IMG/VR virus record: IMGVR_UViG_3300021961_000372
Location: 1 to 32,031 of that record
DNA from: a virus
Length of the DNA: 32,031 bases
Reading direction: 5' to 3' (one strand)
Part shown: positions 12,464 through 20,586 of the stretch, one piece after another
Layout: every line of letters begins with the position of its first letter
Numbering within the stretch: position 1 is the stretch's first letter
Program-made: the position numbers and the translations under genes
Notes under the pieces: model-generated
Databases searched by the model: none
Told to the model about the DNA's origin: nothing
What the model saw: only the letters and a program-made list of their open reading frames with translations

Positions 12464-13086
12464 AGCCAGCCATATATCTTGACCGTCTCATGCTTGCGCT
12501 CATCTAGGCCAGTGTAGCCGCCATTCACCCTCTTTGTGATGCGTTTAATGGTATCTTCATTGACGCCTTCGTCAGCAATCAGAAACAGCCCGTTTGCTTC
12601 GAAGAAGTATATCGCGCTTTCCATCGCAAACTCTGTGGCGATTGGTGAAGGATCGTCAACCAAGCTGTCGCGGCCAATATGTTGAGCGAAGGCGCGGACG
12701 TTATCCTTGCCAGTCAACTGGATGAAGCCCTTGCCAGCAAATTTCGACCCATCGTGAGGCTCGGTATTGCCCATCCGCCCGCCGTAGACTTTATCTGCTA
12801 GAGCTTGAGGATTCATGGCGTAAGGCGCTGCATCCGCTACGGTCTTGAACCGCGATGGCCACACGCGGCACATCGTCTCTGCCTTGTAGTTCAGATTTTC
12901 TTCGCTGATCTGGAAGCCGCCACTTTCGTGCGCGGCTTGGCCGAGCAAGTGAGCGCCACGTTCCGGCGTCCATCCGTAGTGCTTGCAGATTGCCCGCGCC
13001 GTGTTCGGGCCGAAAGCTCCGTCAGCGGCCACGCCGATCTTCTCTTGCAGCAACTTGAGGGCCAGTCCCTTCTTAGCCATTTTCAT
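12457..13086 (-). CDS. Endolysin, glycoside hydrolase family 19 type
   Basis: The 209-aa product joins a short N-terminal peptidoglycan-binding-like repeat (IGVAADGAFGPNTARAI, 17-33) to a GH19 chitinase/lysozyme domain. The family marks are AAHESGGF with the catalytic E54, SEENLNYKA shortly after, and GKGFIQLTGKDN. It cuts the glycan chains of the cell wall at the end of infection. No signal peptide is visible, so it needs the holin encoded just upstream. It starts in an ATGA overlap with that gene and is the last late gene. Confidence 0.92.
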   Translation of the reverse strand: MKMAKKGLALKLLQEKIGVAADGAFGPNTARAICKHYGWTPERGAHLLGQAAHESGGFQISEENLNYKAETMCRVWPSRFKTVADAAPYAMNPQALADKVYGGRMGNTEPHDGSKFAGKGFIQLTGKDNVRAFAQHIGRDSLVDDPSPIATEFAMESAIYFFEANGLFLIADEGVNEDTIKRITKRVNGGYTGLDERKHETVKIYGWLQ

Positions 13087-13535
13087 GCCTTTCCCATAAA
13101 TTTGCTGACGGCACGATTGCCGAACCAGAACGATATGATTGCGGCGAACAGCGCCTCTGTCTCAGGGTCAAACATCAGATCGACAGCATCCATCCAGTTT
13201 CCACCTTCGCTCATAACCTTCACCATGACGACCCACTTTGTCGCCATGAAAAGAGCAAAAAACAGATAGGTGATAACAGGTCGGACAGTTGCGGCCAGTG
13301 CTGCTGCGAATCCGCGAGAAGGGTTAGCATAATTGTAGATCGCCTTCGTTTCTTCTATCTCTGCCTTCTTATCCAAAACCCTGAGTTCAAGATCAACGCC
13401 TTGGGCCTTTAATTCGCCCATCAGCCGCATTTCCTCGATTTTGTTTTTGTGTTCCTGCCGCTGCTGGAAGAAGCCCAACACCTGCGGTAGAAAGGAAGTG
13501 CCAAAGCCGAGCAGGCTACCCAGAAGGGCTATCAT
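13083..13535 (-). CDS. Holin, GTA_holin_3TM-like (150 aa)
   Basis: The product looks like the three-transmembrane holin family first named for gene transfer agent release (PF11351-type). It has a hydrophobic N-terminus (MIALLGSLLGFGTSFLPQVL), a charged coiled-coil middle (about 27-70), ATVRPVITYLFFALFMATKW and a final FAAIISFWFGNRA segment. It would open the inner membrane for the endolysin encoded next. Gene order membrane protein, holin, endolysin with ATGA overlaps supports a lysis cassette. Confidence 0.85.
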   Translation of the reverse strand: MIALLGSLLGFGTSFLPQVLGFFQQRQEHKNKIEEMRLMGELKAQGVDLELRVLDKKAEIEETKAIYNYANPSRGFAAALAATVRPVITYLFFALFMATKWVVMVKVMSEGGNWMDAVDLMFDPETEALFAAIISFWFGNRAVSKFMGKA

Positions 13536-13834
13536 TTCCCCGCCTCCATTGCGTTGAAGCCGAAGTAGGCGGCAGTGACGCCAGAGACGGCGACAACGTA
13601 GACGGTGGCGATGTCTGCGATCAGGCCAGCAGCGTCAGACAGCCCGAAAAGCGATGCCGCCAGAATGGCAAACGGGTAAAGCACCATGCCAGACAGGGCG
13701 AACCACGTCATCTGCCGCTGCGCGTCACGCTTGGCGTCTGCATCTTCCATCTTGCGGCGGCGGTCTTCCAGCATAATCTCCCGCTCCTCTGGGTCGATCA
13801 CGCCGTTACCGTTAAAGTCATATTCATTCGTCAT
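13532..13834 (-). CDS. Membrane protein with N-terminal EF-hand-like loop (100 aa)
   Basis: The N-terminus carries DFNGNGVIDPEE (residues 6-17), which fits the canonical EF-hand loop at positions 1, 3, 5, 6, 8 and 12. A charged linker (EREIMLEDRRRKMEDADAKR) follows, then two hydrophobic segments (WFALSGMVLYPFAILAASLFGL and IATVYVVAVSGVTAAYFGF). Similar DFNGNG-type membrane proteins occur in marine phages. Placed next to the holin, it may be a second holin, an antiholin or a calcium-responsive lysis factor; this is inference. Confidence 0.75.
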   Translation of the reverse strand: MTNEYDFNGNGVIDPEEREIMLEDRRRKMEDADAKRDAQRQMTWFALSGMVLYPFAILAASLFGLSDAAGLIADIATVYVVAVSGVTAAYFGFNAMEAGK

Positions 13835-14247
13835 AGCGGCTTCTCCAGTTCATCTATTGCGTCCCAGACGCTATCAATGTCAGCCTGTAGTCGTTCTAGC
13901 CTATCACCAATACTATTCGTGATAATCGTAGACTTTTCGACCTGAGAGCGCAAATCTAATAGCGCCCGCTGCTGCTCAAGGATCGTGGCCATGTTGGTGC
14001 TGATTGCGCTGAGTTGCGATTGCAGGTTGGCGACATTGTTATCGCCAATGGTCTGCTCAAGCGCCTGCACTCGGCTGGCGACGCCAAGCACCTCCTCAAC
14101 CGCATATTCGGTGTCCCAGAAGCGGTTGACCACATCGTAGCCGTAGTAAATGCCGCCAGCCAATCCCGACACAAGTGGCGCGGCAAACAGCATATGCGAC
14201 GCCTTGAATGTGTAGCCGCCGACGCGGAGTTCGGTGTCATCCGCCAT
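13831..14247 (-). CDS. Membrane-anchored coiled-coil protein (138 aa)
   Basis: After a short polar N-terminus (MADDTELRVGGYTFK), one hydrophobic stretch (about 19-38, LFAAPLVSGLAGGIYYG) is followed by a long predicted coiled coil from residue 48 to the end. This is a one-pass membrane protein with an extended helix, like an inner-membrane spanin subunit or a membrane-associated tail accessory protein. It overlaps the EF-hand gene by 4 bases and the secreted-protein gene by 11, placing it in the lysis end of the late operon. Not recognised by family. Confidence 0.6.
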   Translation of the reverse strand: MADDTELRVGGYTFKASHMLFAAPLVSGLAGGIYYGYDVVNRFWDTEYAVEEVLGVASRVQALEQTIGDNNVANLQSQLSAISTNMATILEQQRALLDLRSQVEKSTIITNSIGDRLERLQADIDSVWDAIDELEKPL

Positions 14248-15013
14248 AATACACGCCAGCCCCGTAGACTTCCTCTGCGGTCTTGAAGTTCTGTTGCAAA
14301 TAGCCCTGGAAGCCAGCCGACATTGCTTGGCCCGAGTCGTTCATGAAGTGCATCCAGAGCAGGTCTTGCGTGGCATCATAAGTTACGCTGGTGTAGGCCG
14401 CGACGGTAACATTATTGCTTGAAGCCCACTGGTCTGTGACGGACGTGATGCCAGTGTTGAGCGAGGCCGAGAGATACGCGGCGGCTTCCTGAGCGTATTG
14501 CTCGACCTGCCCGACCGCCTCGTTGTAGTTGTCCACGTCCACTTGCTCGATGGTCATATCCACCGCCTCAAGGATTTGCTGCGCCTCTATTTGCTCTTCG
14601 GGAGAGCCGCCCGCAGCGTCTTCAGCCATTTCCGCAACTGCGCCAACGGTGGCGAAGACCAGAGTTGCGTCCACCAAGTTGTCAATCGCAGCCGATAGGT
14701 TGTCCATAGCGGCATCATGTTGATCCTCCAGCATCATCTGAGTCGTATAATAGCTTGTCTCCAAGACGAGCGCGTAGGCGTCGTTGTAGGCGTCAACCAT
14801 CTGCGCGTCGATTTCTGCCTGCGTGACGGAGCCGTCAGCCACGATGCCGCCGACGCCTGCGTAGTAACTAGCCCCCGCCGCCAGCGTCTGTGACAGGTTG
14901 ATCTGGTTCATTATCTGGTTGGCCGCGTCCGCCAGTGCGGCATAGGTCGCTTCCTGCGCTGTTGCACCTGAACCGCTCAGACAAAGTAGGCCGATCATCA
15001 TTCGTTTGAACAT
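14237..15013 (-). CDS. Secreted Ala-rich helical protein (258 aa)
   Basis: The ATG at 15013 starts MFKRMMIGLLCLSGSGATAQ, a good signal peptide with a cleavage site after ATA. An upstream in-frame start at 15070 would bury that signal and is rejected. The mature protein is acidic, rich in Ala, Gln and Asp, and probably helical, with FVFATVGAVAEM-type hydrophobic patches and YYAGVGG and GVYYGG motifs. Function unknown; export to the periplasm or virion attachment are possible. Its first 146 bases overlap the end of the upstream secreted-protein gene in another frame. Confidence 0.65.
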   Translation of the reverse strand: MFKRMMIGLLCLSGSGATAQEATYAALADAANQIMNQINLSQTLAAGASYYAGVGGIVADGSVTQAEIDAQMVDAYNDAYALVLETSYYTTQMMLEDQHDAAMDNLSAAIDNLVDATLVFATVGAVAEMAEDAAGGSPEEQIEAQQILEAVDMTIEQVDVDNYNEAVGQVEQYAQEAAAYLSASLNTGITSVTDQWASSNNVTVAAYTSVTYDATQDLLWMHFMNDSGQAMSAGFQGYLQQNFKTAEEVYGAGVYYGG

Positions 15014-15605
15014 CTGCCAAGTCCCTTCCGATGGCCAGCAACGTATTCCAGAATGCCATATCATTAGCATAAAACGGGATATAGATAAACGGCTTCGCCC
15101 GCATCTTCTCGTATGCGGCCCTGCCGATCAGAAGCTGGCCCGTGTCCACGTCCATGATTGGGCAGGGCGTATTTGCCAGCGCCATCGCCTTGAACACCTG
15201 CCCGCTCGGCTCTTGGCACAGGACGCTGATGCCAGCGACTTGCAAGCCAAGCCCGCCGACAGCCTGCGGAGTGCCGAGCAGGCGGGCATTCTTCCGCGTG
15301 TTGCAGGCTGGATCTTGCTCCATCTCGCCCTTGGCTATGCCGAAGAGGCTGACTTGGATGCCGCTTGTCGATGGGATGAGGCAGCTATCACTGCCCTGGC
15401 TCATCATGGTCGGAGCCATTGCTGACGGCACTGGATTGCTCAGAGCGCCCTGCGGGCCATTGTAGGTTGTGCTGCTTGAATTGCTGACGTTGTTGCTGTC
15501 AACATTTGCGCCCGCACCTATGTTGGTGTTGAGGTCGCCTGTGATGTCCTGCGCCGCGACTGGCAGCGCAAGGGCAATCAGTAGAGTAGCAAGGCTGACT
15601 CGCAT
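14868..15605 (-). CDS. Secreted cysteine-containing phage protein (245 aa)
   Basis: The ATG at 15605 gives MRVSLATLLIALALPVAAQD, a clear signal peptide. The mature part has an Asn/Ser-rich N-terminal stretch, SAMAPTMMSQGSDSC, and several cysteines (NTRKN..., ISVLCQEPSGQ, NTPCPIMD). It resembles secreted hypothetical proteins of marine T4-like phages that have the same MSQ-SDxC and CQxP pattern. Role unknown. The last 48 codons lie over the signal-peptide region of the downstream gene in a different frame, an unusually long overlap. Confidence 0.65.
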   Translation of the reverse strand: MRVSLATLLIALALPVAAQDITGDLNTNIGAGANVDSNNVSNSSSTTYNGPQGALSNPVPSAMAPTMMSQGSDSCLIPSTSGIQVSLFGIAKGEMEQDPACNTRKNARLLGTPQAVGGLGLQVAGISVLCQEPSGQVFKAMALANTPCPIMDVDTGQLLIGRAAYEKMRAKPFIYIPFYANDMAFWNTLLAIGRDLADVQTNDDRPTLSERFRCNSAGSDLCRTGGRGQPDNEPDQPVTDAGGGG

Positions 15606-15817
15606 CCCATACCTACCGCTTCTCTGACGTTTCTGCTGCCGCACATCATCGCCAAGCCAGCGTCAGGAAAGCCCATCTCAGCCAGCGTCTTGGCGTCAAG
15701 ATTGCGCTCGCAGGCCTTATCGCCGAGGCAGACGGACGGGTAGGATATAGGCGTCGGCGTGTTAATCTCAGCACAGGCTGTCATAAGGATAAGCGCCGAT
15801 GACAGAGCGTATCTCAC
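15578..15817 (-). CDS. Small lipoprotein, possible outer-membrane spanin (79 aa)
   Basis: The GTG start overlaps the stop of the upstream membrane gene as GTGA. The product begins MRYALSSALILMTAC, a signal sequence ending in a lipobox-like MTAC, so Cys15 should be lipidated. The mature part is small, with a Pro/Thr stretch (NTPTPISYP) and four more cysteines. Paired with the one-pass coiled-coil protein just upstream, it fits a two-gene spanin arrangement. A general virion-associated lipoprotein is the alternative. Confidence 0.6.
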   Translation of the reverse strand: MRYALSSALILMTACAEINTPTPISYPSVCLGDKACERNLDAKTLAEMGFPDAGLAMMCGSRNVREAVGMGCESALLLY

Positions 15818-16038
15818 TTCCGCAACGCCTCTTCAATGCCGTCGAGTTTTTCGAAGACACGCTTGAAGTTGTCTCGCATCTCCTTGAACTCGCGGTCGTG
15901 CGCCTCCTTGGTTGCGTTGGCCTGCGCCTTCAGCACTTCAAGATCCGTGTGGTGAGCCTGCACCTTAGAGTATAGCATATACACAAAACCGCCAACGGGC
16001 AGGACGATATACTGGAGGATCATATCAAGGGCTTCCAT
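15814..16038 (-). CDS. One-pass coiled-coil membrane protein, possible inner-membrane spanin (74 aa)
   Basis: The ATG at 16038 is chosen because GGAGAA lies 7 bases upstream; a TTG at 16062 is weaker. Residues 7-24 (ILQYIVLPVGGFVYMLYS) form a membrane segment near the N-terminus, and the rest (HHTDLEVLKAQANATKE to the end) is a charged coiled coil. This is the shape of an i-spanin. The lipoprotein gene directly follows with a GTGA overlap. It lies about 2 kb upstream of the endolysin rather than next to it, which is unusual for spanins. Confidence 0.6.
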   Translation of the reverse strand: MEALDMILQYIVLPVGGFVYMLYSKVQAHHTDLEVLKAQANATKEAHDREFKEMRDNFKRVFEKLDGIEEALRK

Positions 16039-16058
16039 TCGGTCTTCTCCGGCGGCGA

Positions 16059-16382
16059 TCAAGTAATATCGTCAGTAATCTCAACGCGGATGTAGCCGTC
16101 ATTTGGGAAAGTCTCTACATTGCCGCCGGTATATGTCACCTCGAACTCGGCCTGATATGCGCCGACTGTATCAGTGTCTTCCTCTGACCAGGAATACTGC
16201 ACAATGCCGCCCGCTGGGGCGATGACGGTGCCAGCGGCATCCACTTTGACCGTAGTGGATCCGATTGGCCTCATGTGGAAGCGCACCGTTGCGCCGTCTA
16301 GATTGATGACATCCCCATCGCCATCCCGCAGCGTTGCCCGGATGGCCGGGGATGTGTCGTTTTGTTTGATGTAGAATGTCAT
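16059..16382 (-). CDS. BppU-like baseplate/tail domain protein (107 aa)
   Basis: The product starts MTFYIKQNDTSPAIRATL and has the strand-rich pattern of the BppU N-terminal domain (DUF2479-like): DGDVINLDGATVRFHMRP in the first half and EFEVTYTGGNVETFPNDGYIRVEI at the end. Such domains sit at the tail tip and anchor receptor-binding parts. The ATG at 16382 overlaps the stop of the repeat protein as TGATG. The location after the fibre genes supports a tail role. Confidence 0.8.
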   Translation of the reverse strand: MTFYIKQNDTSPAIRATLRDGDGDVINLDGATVRFHMRPIGSTTVKVDAAGTVIAPAGGIVQYSWSEEDTDTVGAYQAEFEVTYTGGNVETFPNDGYIRVEITDDIT

Positions 16383-17770
16383 CACGCCGCCTCATTCATT
16401 TCCTGATGCAGAATAGCAGATGTAAATGTATCCATCAATTCTACCTCATTTGGATCATGCACGGTAACGCTATTTGCCCGCCAAGATGCCTCTACAGAGT
16501 TTGGCAGACCTGTTGTCACAGTGATGGATGCCTGCGCGGTGGTGTATTCGTATCGAGGAACATAGAGGCGGGCGGTGCGGCCAGTCAGCACAAAGCTGCC
16601 AGCATCAATGCGCTCCAGTATGCCTTCAGTGATCGCTTGCCCAGCAAGCACAAAGCTGCCAGCCTGAATGCGCTCGACCAGATCCTCGGATATGTCTTGT
16701 CCGTTCAGCGTGAAGATGCCTGCATCAGCCCGCTCGACAATATCCTCGGTCGCCGGCTTGGTCGTGATCGTGAAGTATCCAACGCCAGCGACCTCAAGGA
16801 TGCCCTCAGTGATCGCCTGCCCAGCAAGTGCAAAGCTACCAGCGCCAGCCGCATCGGACACGCCCTTAGAGGCGCCAAAGCCAGTCAGGCTGAATGCTGC
16901 ATCATCGAGCCGCTCCGAGATACCCTCGGCTATGTCCCTCCCAGTTAGCGCAAAGCTGCCAGCGTCAATGCCCTCAAGGACACCTTCGTTTATATCCTGA
17001 CCGTTGAGCGCCACAGACCCTGGCTCAAGAGCCTCAGACACGCCTTTGGCGGCTTCTTGGCCGGCAAGGCTGAAGGAGATTACCTGTGCGCTCTCAGAGA
17101 CGGACTTCGCGGCTGACTGGCCGCTAACCGCGAACGAACCGAGGTAGATTACGTTCGATATGCCCTTGGCCGCATCTTGGCCCGTCACAGCGAACGAACC
17201 CGCCGCAGCGCTCTCTAGGATGCCCTCGGTGATCGCCTGCCCGGCAAGGGCGAAGCTGCCTGCATCTGCCGACTCGCTGACCGCCTCCGCAATATCAACG
17301 CCGTTGAATACGATTGATCCGTGGCTGATAGATTCCGATATTGCCTTGTATGCCGCCTGCCCGCTCAGAGCAAAGCTGCCGCTGCTGATTGATTCCAGCA
17401 GCGCCTCATTGACCGCTTGGCCCTCCAGCGCAAATGCGCCAGCGCTTGCCGCCTCCAGGATGCCCTCGGTAATGGCCTGCCCAGCAAGCGCAAAGCTGCC
17501 TGCATCGACGCGCTCAAGGACGCCCTCAGTGGTGGATTGCCCCGAAAGCACCACCGACGCAAAGCTGGCGGACTCGCTAAGTTTCTTGCCCGCCGATTGC
17601 CCCGCAAGGGAAAGGCTCAGATGGTCTGCCGTAAGCCTTCTGTTGATTTGCAGGCCGGCTGTCTGCGTGTTTACGCTGAACGAACCAGCAGCACAGGCAA
17701 GCTCATACTGGACAGCGCCCTGGCCGTCATCTGCGAGCGGTGCGGCTGAGAGTGGGGCGAATCCTAGCAA
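16382..17770 (-). CDS. GSFALxGQ repeat protein, probable tail or virion protein (462 aa)
   Basis: A TTG start with GGAG 8 bases upstream opens the frame (MLGFAPLSAAPLADDG); no nearer ATG exists. From residue 51 to 390 the protein is 17 exact-length 20-residue repeats, typified by GSFALAGQAITEGILE plus four variable residues, with no insertion or gap. The last 65 residues (VPRYEYTTAQASITVTT...) are different and probably strand-rich. Proteins with GSFAL-type repeats are known in alphaproteobacterial and marine phages and are thought to belong to the tail. A regular 20-residue repeat could make a solenoid. The downstream partner is the BppU-like protein. Confidence 0.8.
   Translation of the reverse strand: MLGFAPLSAAPLADDGQGAVQYELACAAGSFSVNTQTAGLQINRRLTADHLSLSLAGQSAGKKLSESASFASVVLSGQSTTEGVLERVDAGSFALAGQAITEGILEAASAGAFALEGQAVNEALLESISSGSFALSGQAAYKAISESISHGSIVFNGVDIAEAVSESADAGSFALAGQAITEGILESAAAGSFAVTGQDAAKGISNVIYLGSFAVSGQSAAKSVSESAQVISFSLAGQEAAKGVSEALEPGSVALNGQDINEGVLEGIDAGSFALTGRDIAEGISERLDDAAFSLTGFGASKGVSDAAGAGSFALAGQAITEGILEVAGVGYFTITTKPATEDIVERADAGIFTLNGQDISEDLVERIQAGSFVLAGQAITEGILERIDAGSFVLTGRTARLYVPRYEYTTAQASITVTTGLPNSVEASWRANSVTVHDPNEVELMDTFTSAILHQEMNEAA
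16601..17620 (-). repeat. 17 tandem 60-bp coding repeats
   Basis: Residues 51-390 of the repeat protein are encoded by 17 units of exactly 60 bp. The units with GSFALAGQAITEGILE (residues 91-106, 171-186, 311-326; GSFV at 371) are nearly the same at the DNA level, so recombination could change the copy number. Confidence 0.85.
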
Positions 17771-17775
17771 CTAAG

Positions 17776-18177
17776 TTACTCCGGTTTATTCGGCCAAGTG
17801 ATGTCGTTCGGAAAGCCAGCCTGCTGCGGAACGTCAAGAAGGGCTTGGCGGTAGGTAGCCCACTCCACCTGCTTCTCTGGCGTCAATGCAGCCCAACGAA
17901 GGGCATTACCAGCAATAGCATCAACCTCTGTAACCAACTTGAACTCACGTTCAGCACGAACCTGAGAAGCAACGATGGCATCAAGTTCAGCTTGTGTCGG
18001 CGGGACATATGCAGCCACATCTCCATTCTCAGCCATAGCGGCGAGAAGATCGTCGTTGTTGACTGTCATATCAGTGTCTGCCGGATCAAGCGTGTAGGGT
18101 ATCCAGCCGTGGATATGATGCTCAATTTCGCAGTCAATGCGGGTAGCGTCGATGTATCTTGCATTGCGATAGTTCAT
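17776..18177 (-). CDS. Tail-fibre assembly/chaperone-like protein (133 aa)
   Basis: The product starts [20 protein letters not shown]. Its C-terminal half has the pattern of phage tail-fibre-linked proteins and chaperones: VTEVDAIAGNALRWAALTPEKQ followed by WATYRQALLDVPQ and GFPNDITWP. The ATG at 18177 overlaps the stop of the fibre gene as TGATG; an upstream extension to 18255 would run deep into that gene and lacks support. It lies directly after the large fibre gene, which fits a folding helper, but a virion component is also possible. Confidence 0.7.
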   Translation of the reverse strand: MNYRNARYIDATRIDCEIEHHIHGWIPYTLDPADTDMTVNNDDLLAAMAENGDVAAYVPPTQAELDAIVASQVRAEREFKLVTEVDAIAGNALRWAALTPEKQVEWATYRQALLDVPQQAGFPNDITWPNKPE

Positions 18178-20135
18178 CACGAAATCCTTACGAATACAGT
18201 TCCACGAGTAAAGTTGCTGGTTGATGCATAAGTTACCGCACCCAGTGCTTTCCAAGTCCCACTTAATGCACCCGAACCCGTTGCGATTGCGCTCCCGTTG
18301 GCATTTCCCACAGAGTTATCTGCAACACTTGTGTTGGCGTAGGCGCCCCCTGGTATCAGGCTTGACCCTGCGACATTTGTATTGGCCGACAATGATATAG
18401 CGCCCCTGTAGATCAGAAAGGCATACGTTCCAACGGCACCGTATGACAGGCCAGCAGTGGCCGCAAGAACTTGTGAGGTTACTAAGCTGGTCGCGCTGAG
18501 TTCGCCAGTAACCACAACGCCACCAGTTGTCGTGTTCAACTTCTCGGCACCCGCATGGTAAAGGCGTGTCTCACCACCATCAATGAACTGAATGTGCCAC
18601 GCATTTGATAGGTCGTCGTAGATACCGCCAGTCGTCCCATCACCCATAAAGCTCCACAGGAACTCGTTGGAGGTGTTGCTGATCTGAATGCCGCCCCAAC
18701 CCGCTGTGCTAGAGGTGATCTTCAAAAGGTCAGCACGGTCAGTGGCTTCTGTCAGGGTGACGCCAGCGCCAATGATAACAGAGTTTGTGTCTACAGTCGG
18801 CGCGTATAGTGCGCCAACCACGTTGAAGTTGCTGCCTGAGATTGTGCAGGCAACAGTGCCACCAGTGGTAAAGCCAATCTGATTGGTGCCGCTGCGATAC
18901 ATACCTGTATCAAGGTCAGCAGACCATGTGAAACTGGGGTTAGTCGCACTGTCAGCATCAATACCTTGGAAGCCACCGTTTGTGGTGGAGGTGGCGTTGA
19001 AGGTGGCTGCGTTTAGCGTCCCAGTGACAGTGCCGCCGGACAGGTTCAGCTTTGCATCCAGCGCAGTCTGCAATCCGTCCACGTTGCTGATGATATGGTT
19101 GTGACTGTCGTCAGCCACCGTAACAACAATGGACGTAGTGCCAGAGCCAGTGGCATCGCCAGACAGCGTGATGGTCTGGTTGGCCGTGGTGTCAGGGGGC
19201 GTTGCCCATGTGAACGTCCCATCGCCATCAGAGCGGAGATACTGCGAGGTCGTGCCATTTCCGGTCACGTTCAGCTCGGCGGCTCCAACCACGTTAGCGG
19301 CAAGCTGTGCGTTGATTGAGGTGGTGCCGGAGCCAGTAAGGTCGCCAGACAGCGTGATGGTCTGGTTGCCCGTCAGGTAGCTGCCAGCAGGCTGAATACC
19401 CGCCTCTGCCAGCGTGTTATTCACCCAAGCAGAGCCATCCCACTTTAGCACCTCGCCAGACGTATTGCTGGTGATAGTCGTGTTGGAGAGGCTGTCGAGC
19501 GTGTGGTTGTGGCTGGTTGCCGATTTACCATCCAGCGCAGTCTGTAGCCCGTCCACGTTGGAGATGATGTGGTTATGGCTGTCGTCAGCCACCGTCACGA
19601 CAATGGACGTAGTGCCAGAGCCAGTGGCATCGCCAGATAACGTGATGGTCTGGTTGGCCTGCAAGAACGACGAAGCCTCAATGCCATCAAGCGTATCAGC
19701 ATCCAGCCCAGAGCCAGCGCCATCAACAGTCTTGATTGCAGTCAGGATTTCAGCAGCAGTCTGATCCGCAGTAGCACCTGCCTCAATGCCATCTAGTTTC
19801 GTCTTGTCGCCATCAACAAAAGCCCCTTCAGCGGGCGGCTGCTGGATGTCTTCAGCCGCCGCCGTCACGAAGACAATAGCGCCGCCGGAAAGGTTCAGGA
19901 GCGATCCTGTGGAGCTTTCGTCAAGCGAGCGGGTTAGGGTCGGACCAGTTGACGAATACGTCCCTGATCCGATTTCCCATGCCTGCCCATCTTCAATGGT
20001 GTATCGAACGCTCTGCCCGTTAGTAATGCCAGCGCCGGCAAACGTCTGGAAGCCCTGAGAAGCAGCCCCCAGAGTGATCGTGCCTGTGCCTGTGGTTGTC
20101 GTGCCAACTTTGGCACGGTTGGCAAGCGTAACCAT
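18177..20135 (-). CDS. Tail fibre protein (652 aa)
   Basis: The product starts [20 protein letters not shown] and is rich in Gly, Ser, Thr, Asn and Asp, as tail fibres are. The N-terminal ~110 residues ([23 protein letters not shown]) resemble a virion-attachment domain. The middle carries repeated [18 protein letters not shown] and [19 protein letters not shown] blocks. The C-terminal third (from about residue 400) lacks the repeat and is probably the receptor-binding part. The expected job is host recognition at the cell surface. Confidence 0.85.
   Translation of the reverse strand: MVTLANRAKVGTTTTGTGTITLGAASQGFQTFAGAGITNGQSVRYTIEDGQAWEIGSGTYSSTGPTLTRSLDESSTGSLLNLSGGAIVFVTAAAEDIQQPPAEGAFVDGDKTKLDGIEAGATADQTAAEILTAIKTVDGAGSGLDADTLDGIEASSFLQANQTITLSGDATGSGTTSIVVTVADDSHNHIISNVDGLQTALDGKSATSHNHTLDSLSNTTITSNTSGEVLKWDGSAWVNNTLAEAGIQPAGSYLTGNQTITLSGDLTGSGTTSINAQLAANVVGAAELNVTGNGTTSQYLRSDGDGTFTWATPPDTTANQTITLSGDATGSGTTSIVVTVADDSHNHIISNVDGLQTALDAKLNLSGGTVTGTLNAATFNATSTTNGGFQGIDADSATNPSFTWSADLDTGMYRSGTNQIGFTTGGTVACTISGSNFNVVGALYAPTVDTNSVIIGAGVTLTEATDRADLLKITSSTAGWGGIQISNTSNEFLWSFMGDGTTGGIYDDLSNAWHIQFIDGGETRLYHAGAEKLNTTTGGVVVTGELSATSLVTSQVLAATAGLSYGAVGTYAFLIYRGAISLSANTNVAGSSLIPGGAYANTSVADNSVGNANGSAIATGSGALSGTWKALGAVTYASTSNFTRGTVFVRIS
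19055..19659 (-). repeat. Duplicated 131-bp block inside the tail-fibre gene
   Basis: 19055-19185 and 19529-19659 are near-identical 131-bp blocks, 474 bp apart, that encode the [19 protein letters not shown] and [15 protein letters not shown] parts. A shorter third copy of the second motif lies at about 19320-19372. These can recombine to shorten or extend the fibre shaft. Confidence 0.8.
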
Positions 20136-20148
20136 CCGATTTCACCTT

Positions 20149-20586
20149 TTATGCGATTTGCAGAACACCGTTGGCGGCGGAAAAGTCCAGCGTGAAGCTG
20201 TCGCCATCGTTGAGTGTTAGCGACAAGCCGTAGTCATAGTAGCCGATCAGCGGATCGACTGGGGTCGCAACAGTATCGTTGTAAAGGTAGACATACCGGA
20301 ACGGGCCTACATCGCCGCCAGAAGCCGACAGGGTGATGTCAGCGAGGACGAGCTTGTAGGTGCCGCCAGTTTGCGTCGACGACGAAGTAGTCACGTTGCG
20401 CGAAGAGCAGTTGGCGTAGCTGATCTGCGTCACGTTGGCGAGGATGCCATTGCCATCAGTCGCTGGGTTGGTGGCTTCTGAGCCGGGCGCGGTGTTGGAC
20501 AAGGCAACGACAACTTGATCGCTCTCCAAGTCCATATTGTGAACGGCGTTCTTCACGAAGTCGTTCACCTTGTTGAAAGTTGCCAT
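20149..20586 (-). CDS. Conserved phage tail/virion protein (145 aa)
   Basis: The product starts MATFNKVNDFVKNAVHNMDLESD and continues VVVALSNTAPGSE, GILANVTQISYANCSSRNVTTSSS and YKLVLADITLSASGG. This is a well-conserved protein of siphoviruses, usually near the tail-fibre genes, and is strand-rich. Its exact part in the virion is not known to me. GGAGG lies 6 bases upstream of the ATG. The 130-bp gap before it holds a -10-like TATAAT and a palindrome, so it may have its own promoter. Confidence 0.75.
   Translation of the reverse strand: MATFNKVNDFVKNAVHNMDLESDQVVVALSNTAPGSEATNPATDGNGILANVTQISYANCSSRNVTTSSSTQTGGTYKLVLADITLSASGGDVGPFRYVYLYNDTVATPVDPLIGYYDYGLSLTLNDGDSFTLDFSAANGVLQIA

Noticed and set aside
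17160-17774. 204-aa rightward frame opposite the repeat protein
   Set aside because: Its open length comes from the 60-bp coding repeats of the opposite strand; no ribosome site or domain supports it.
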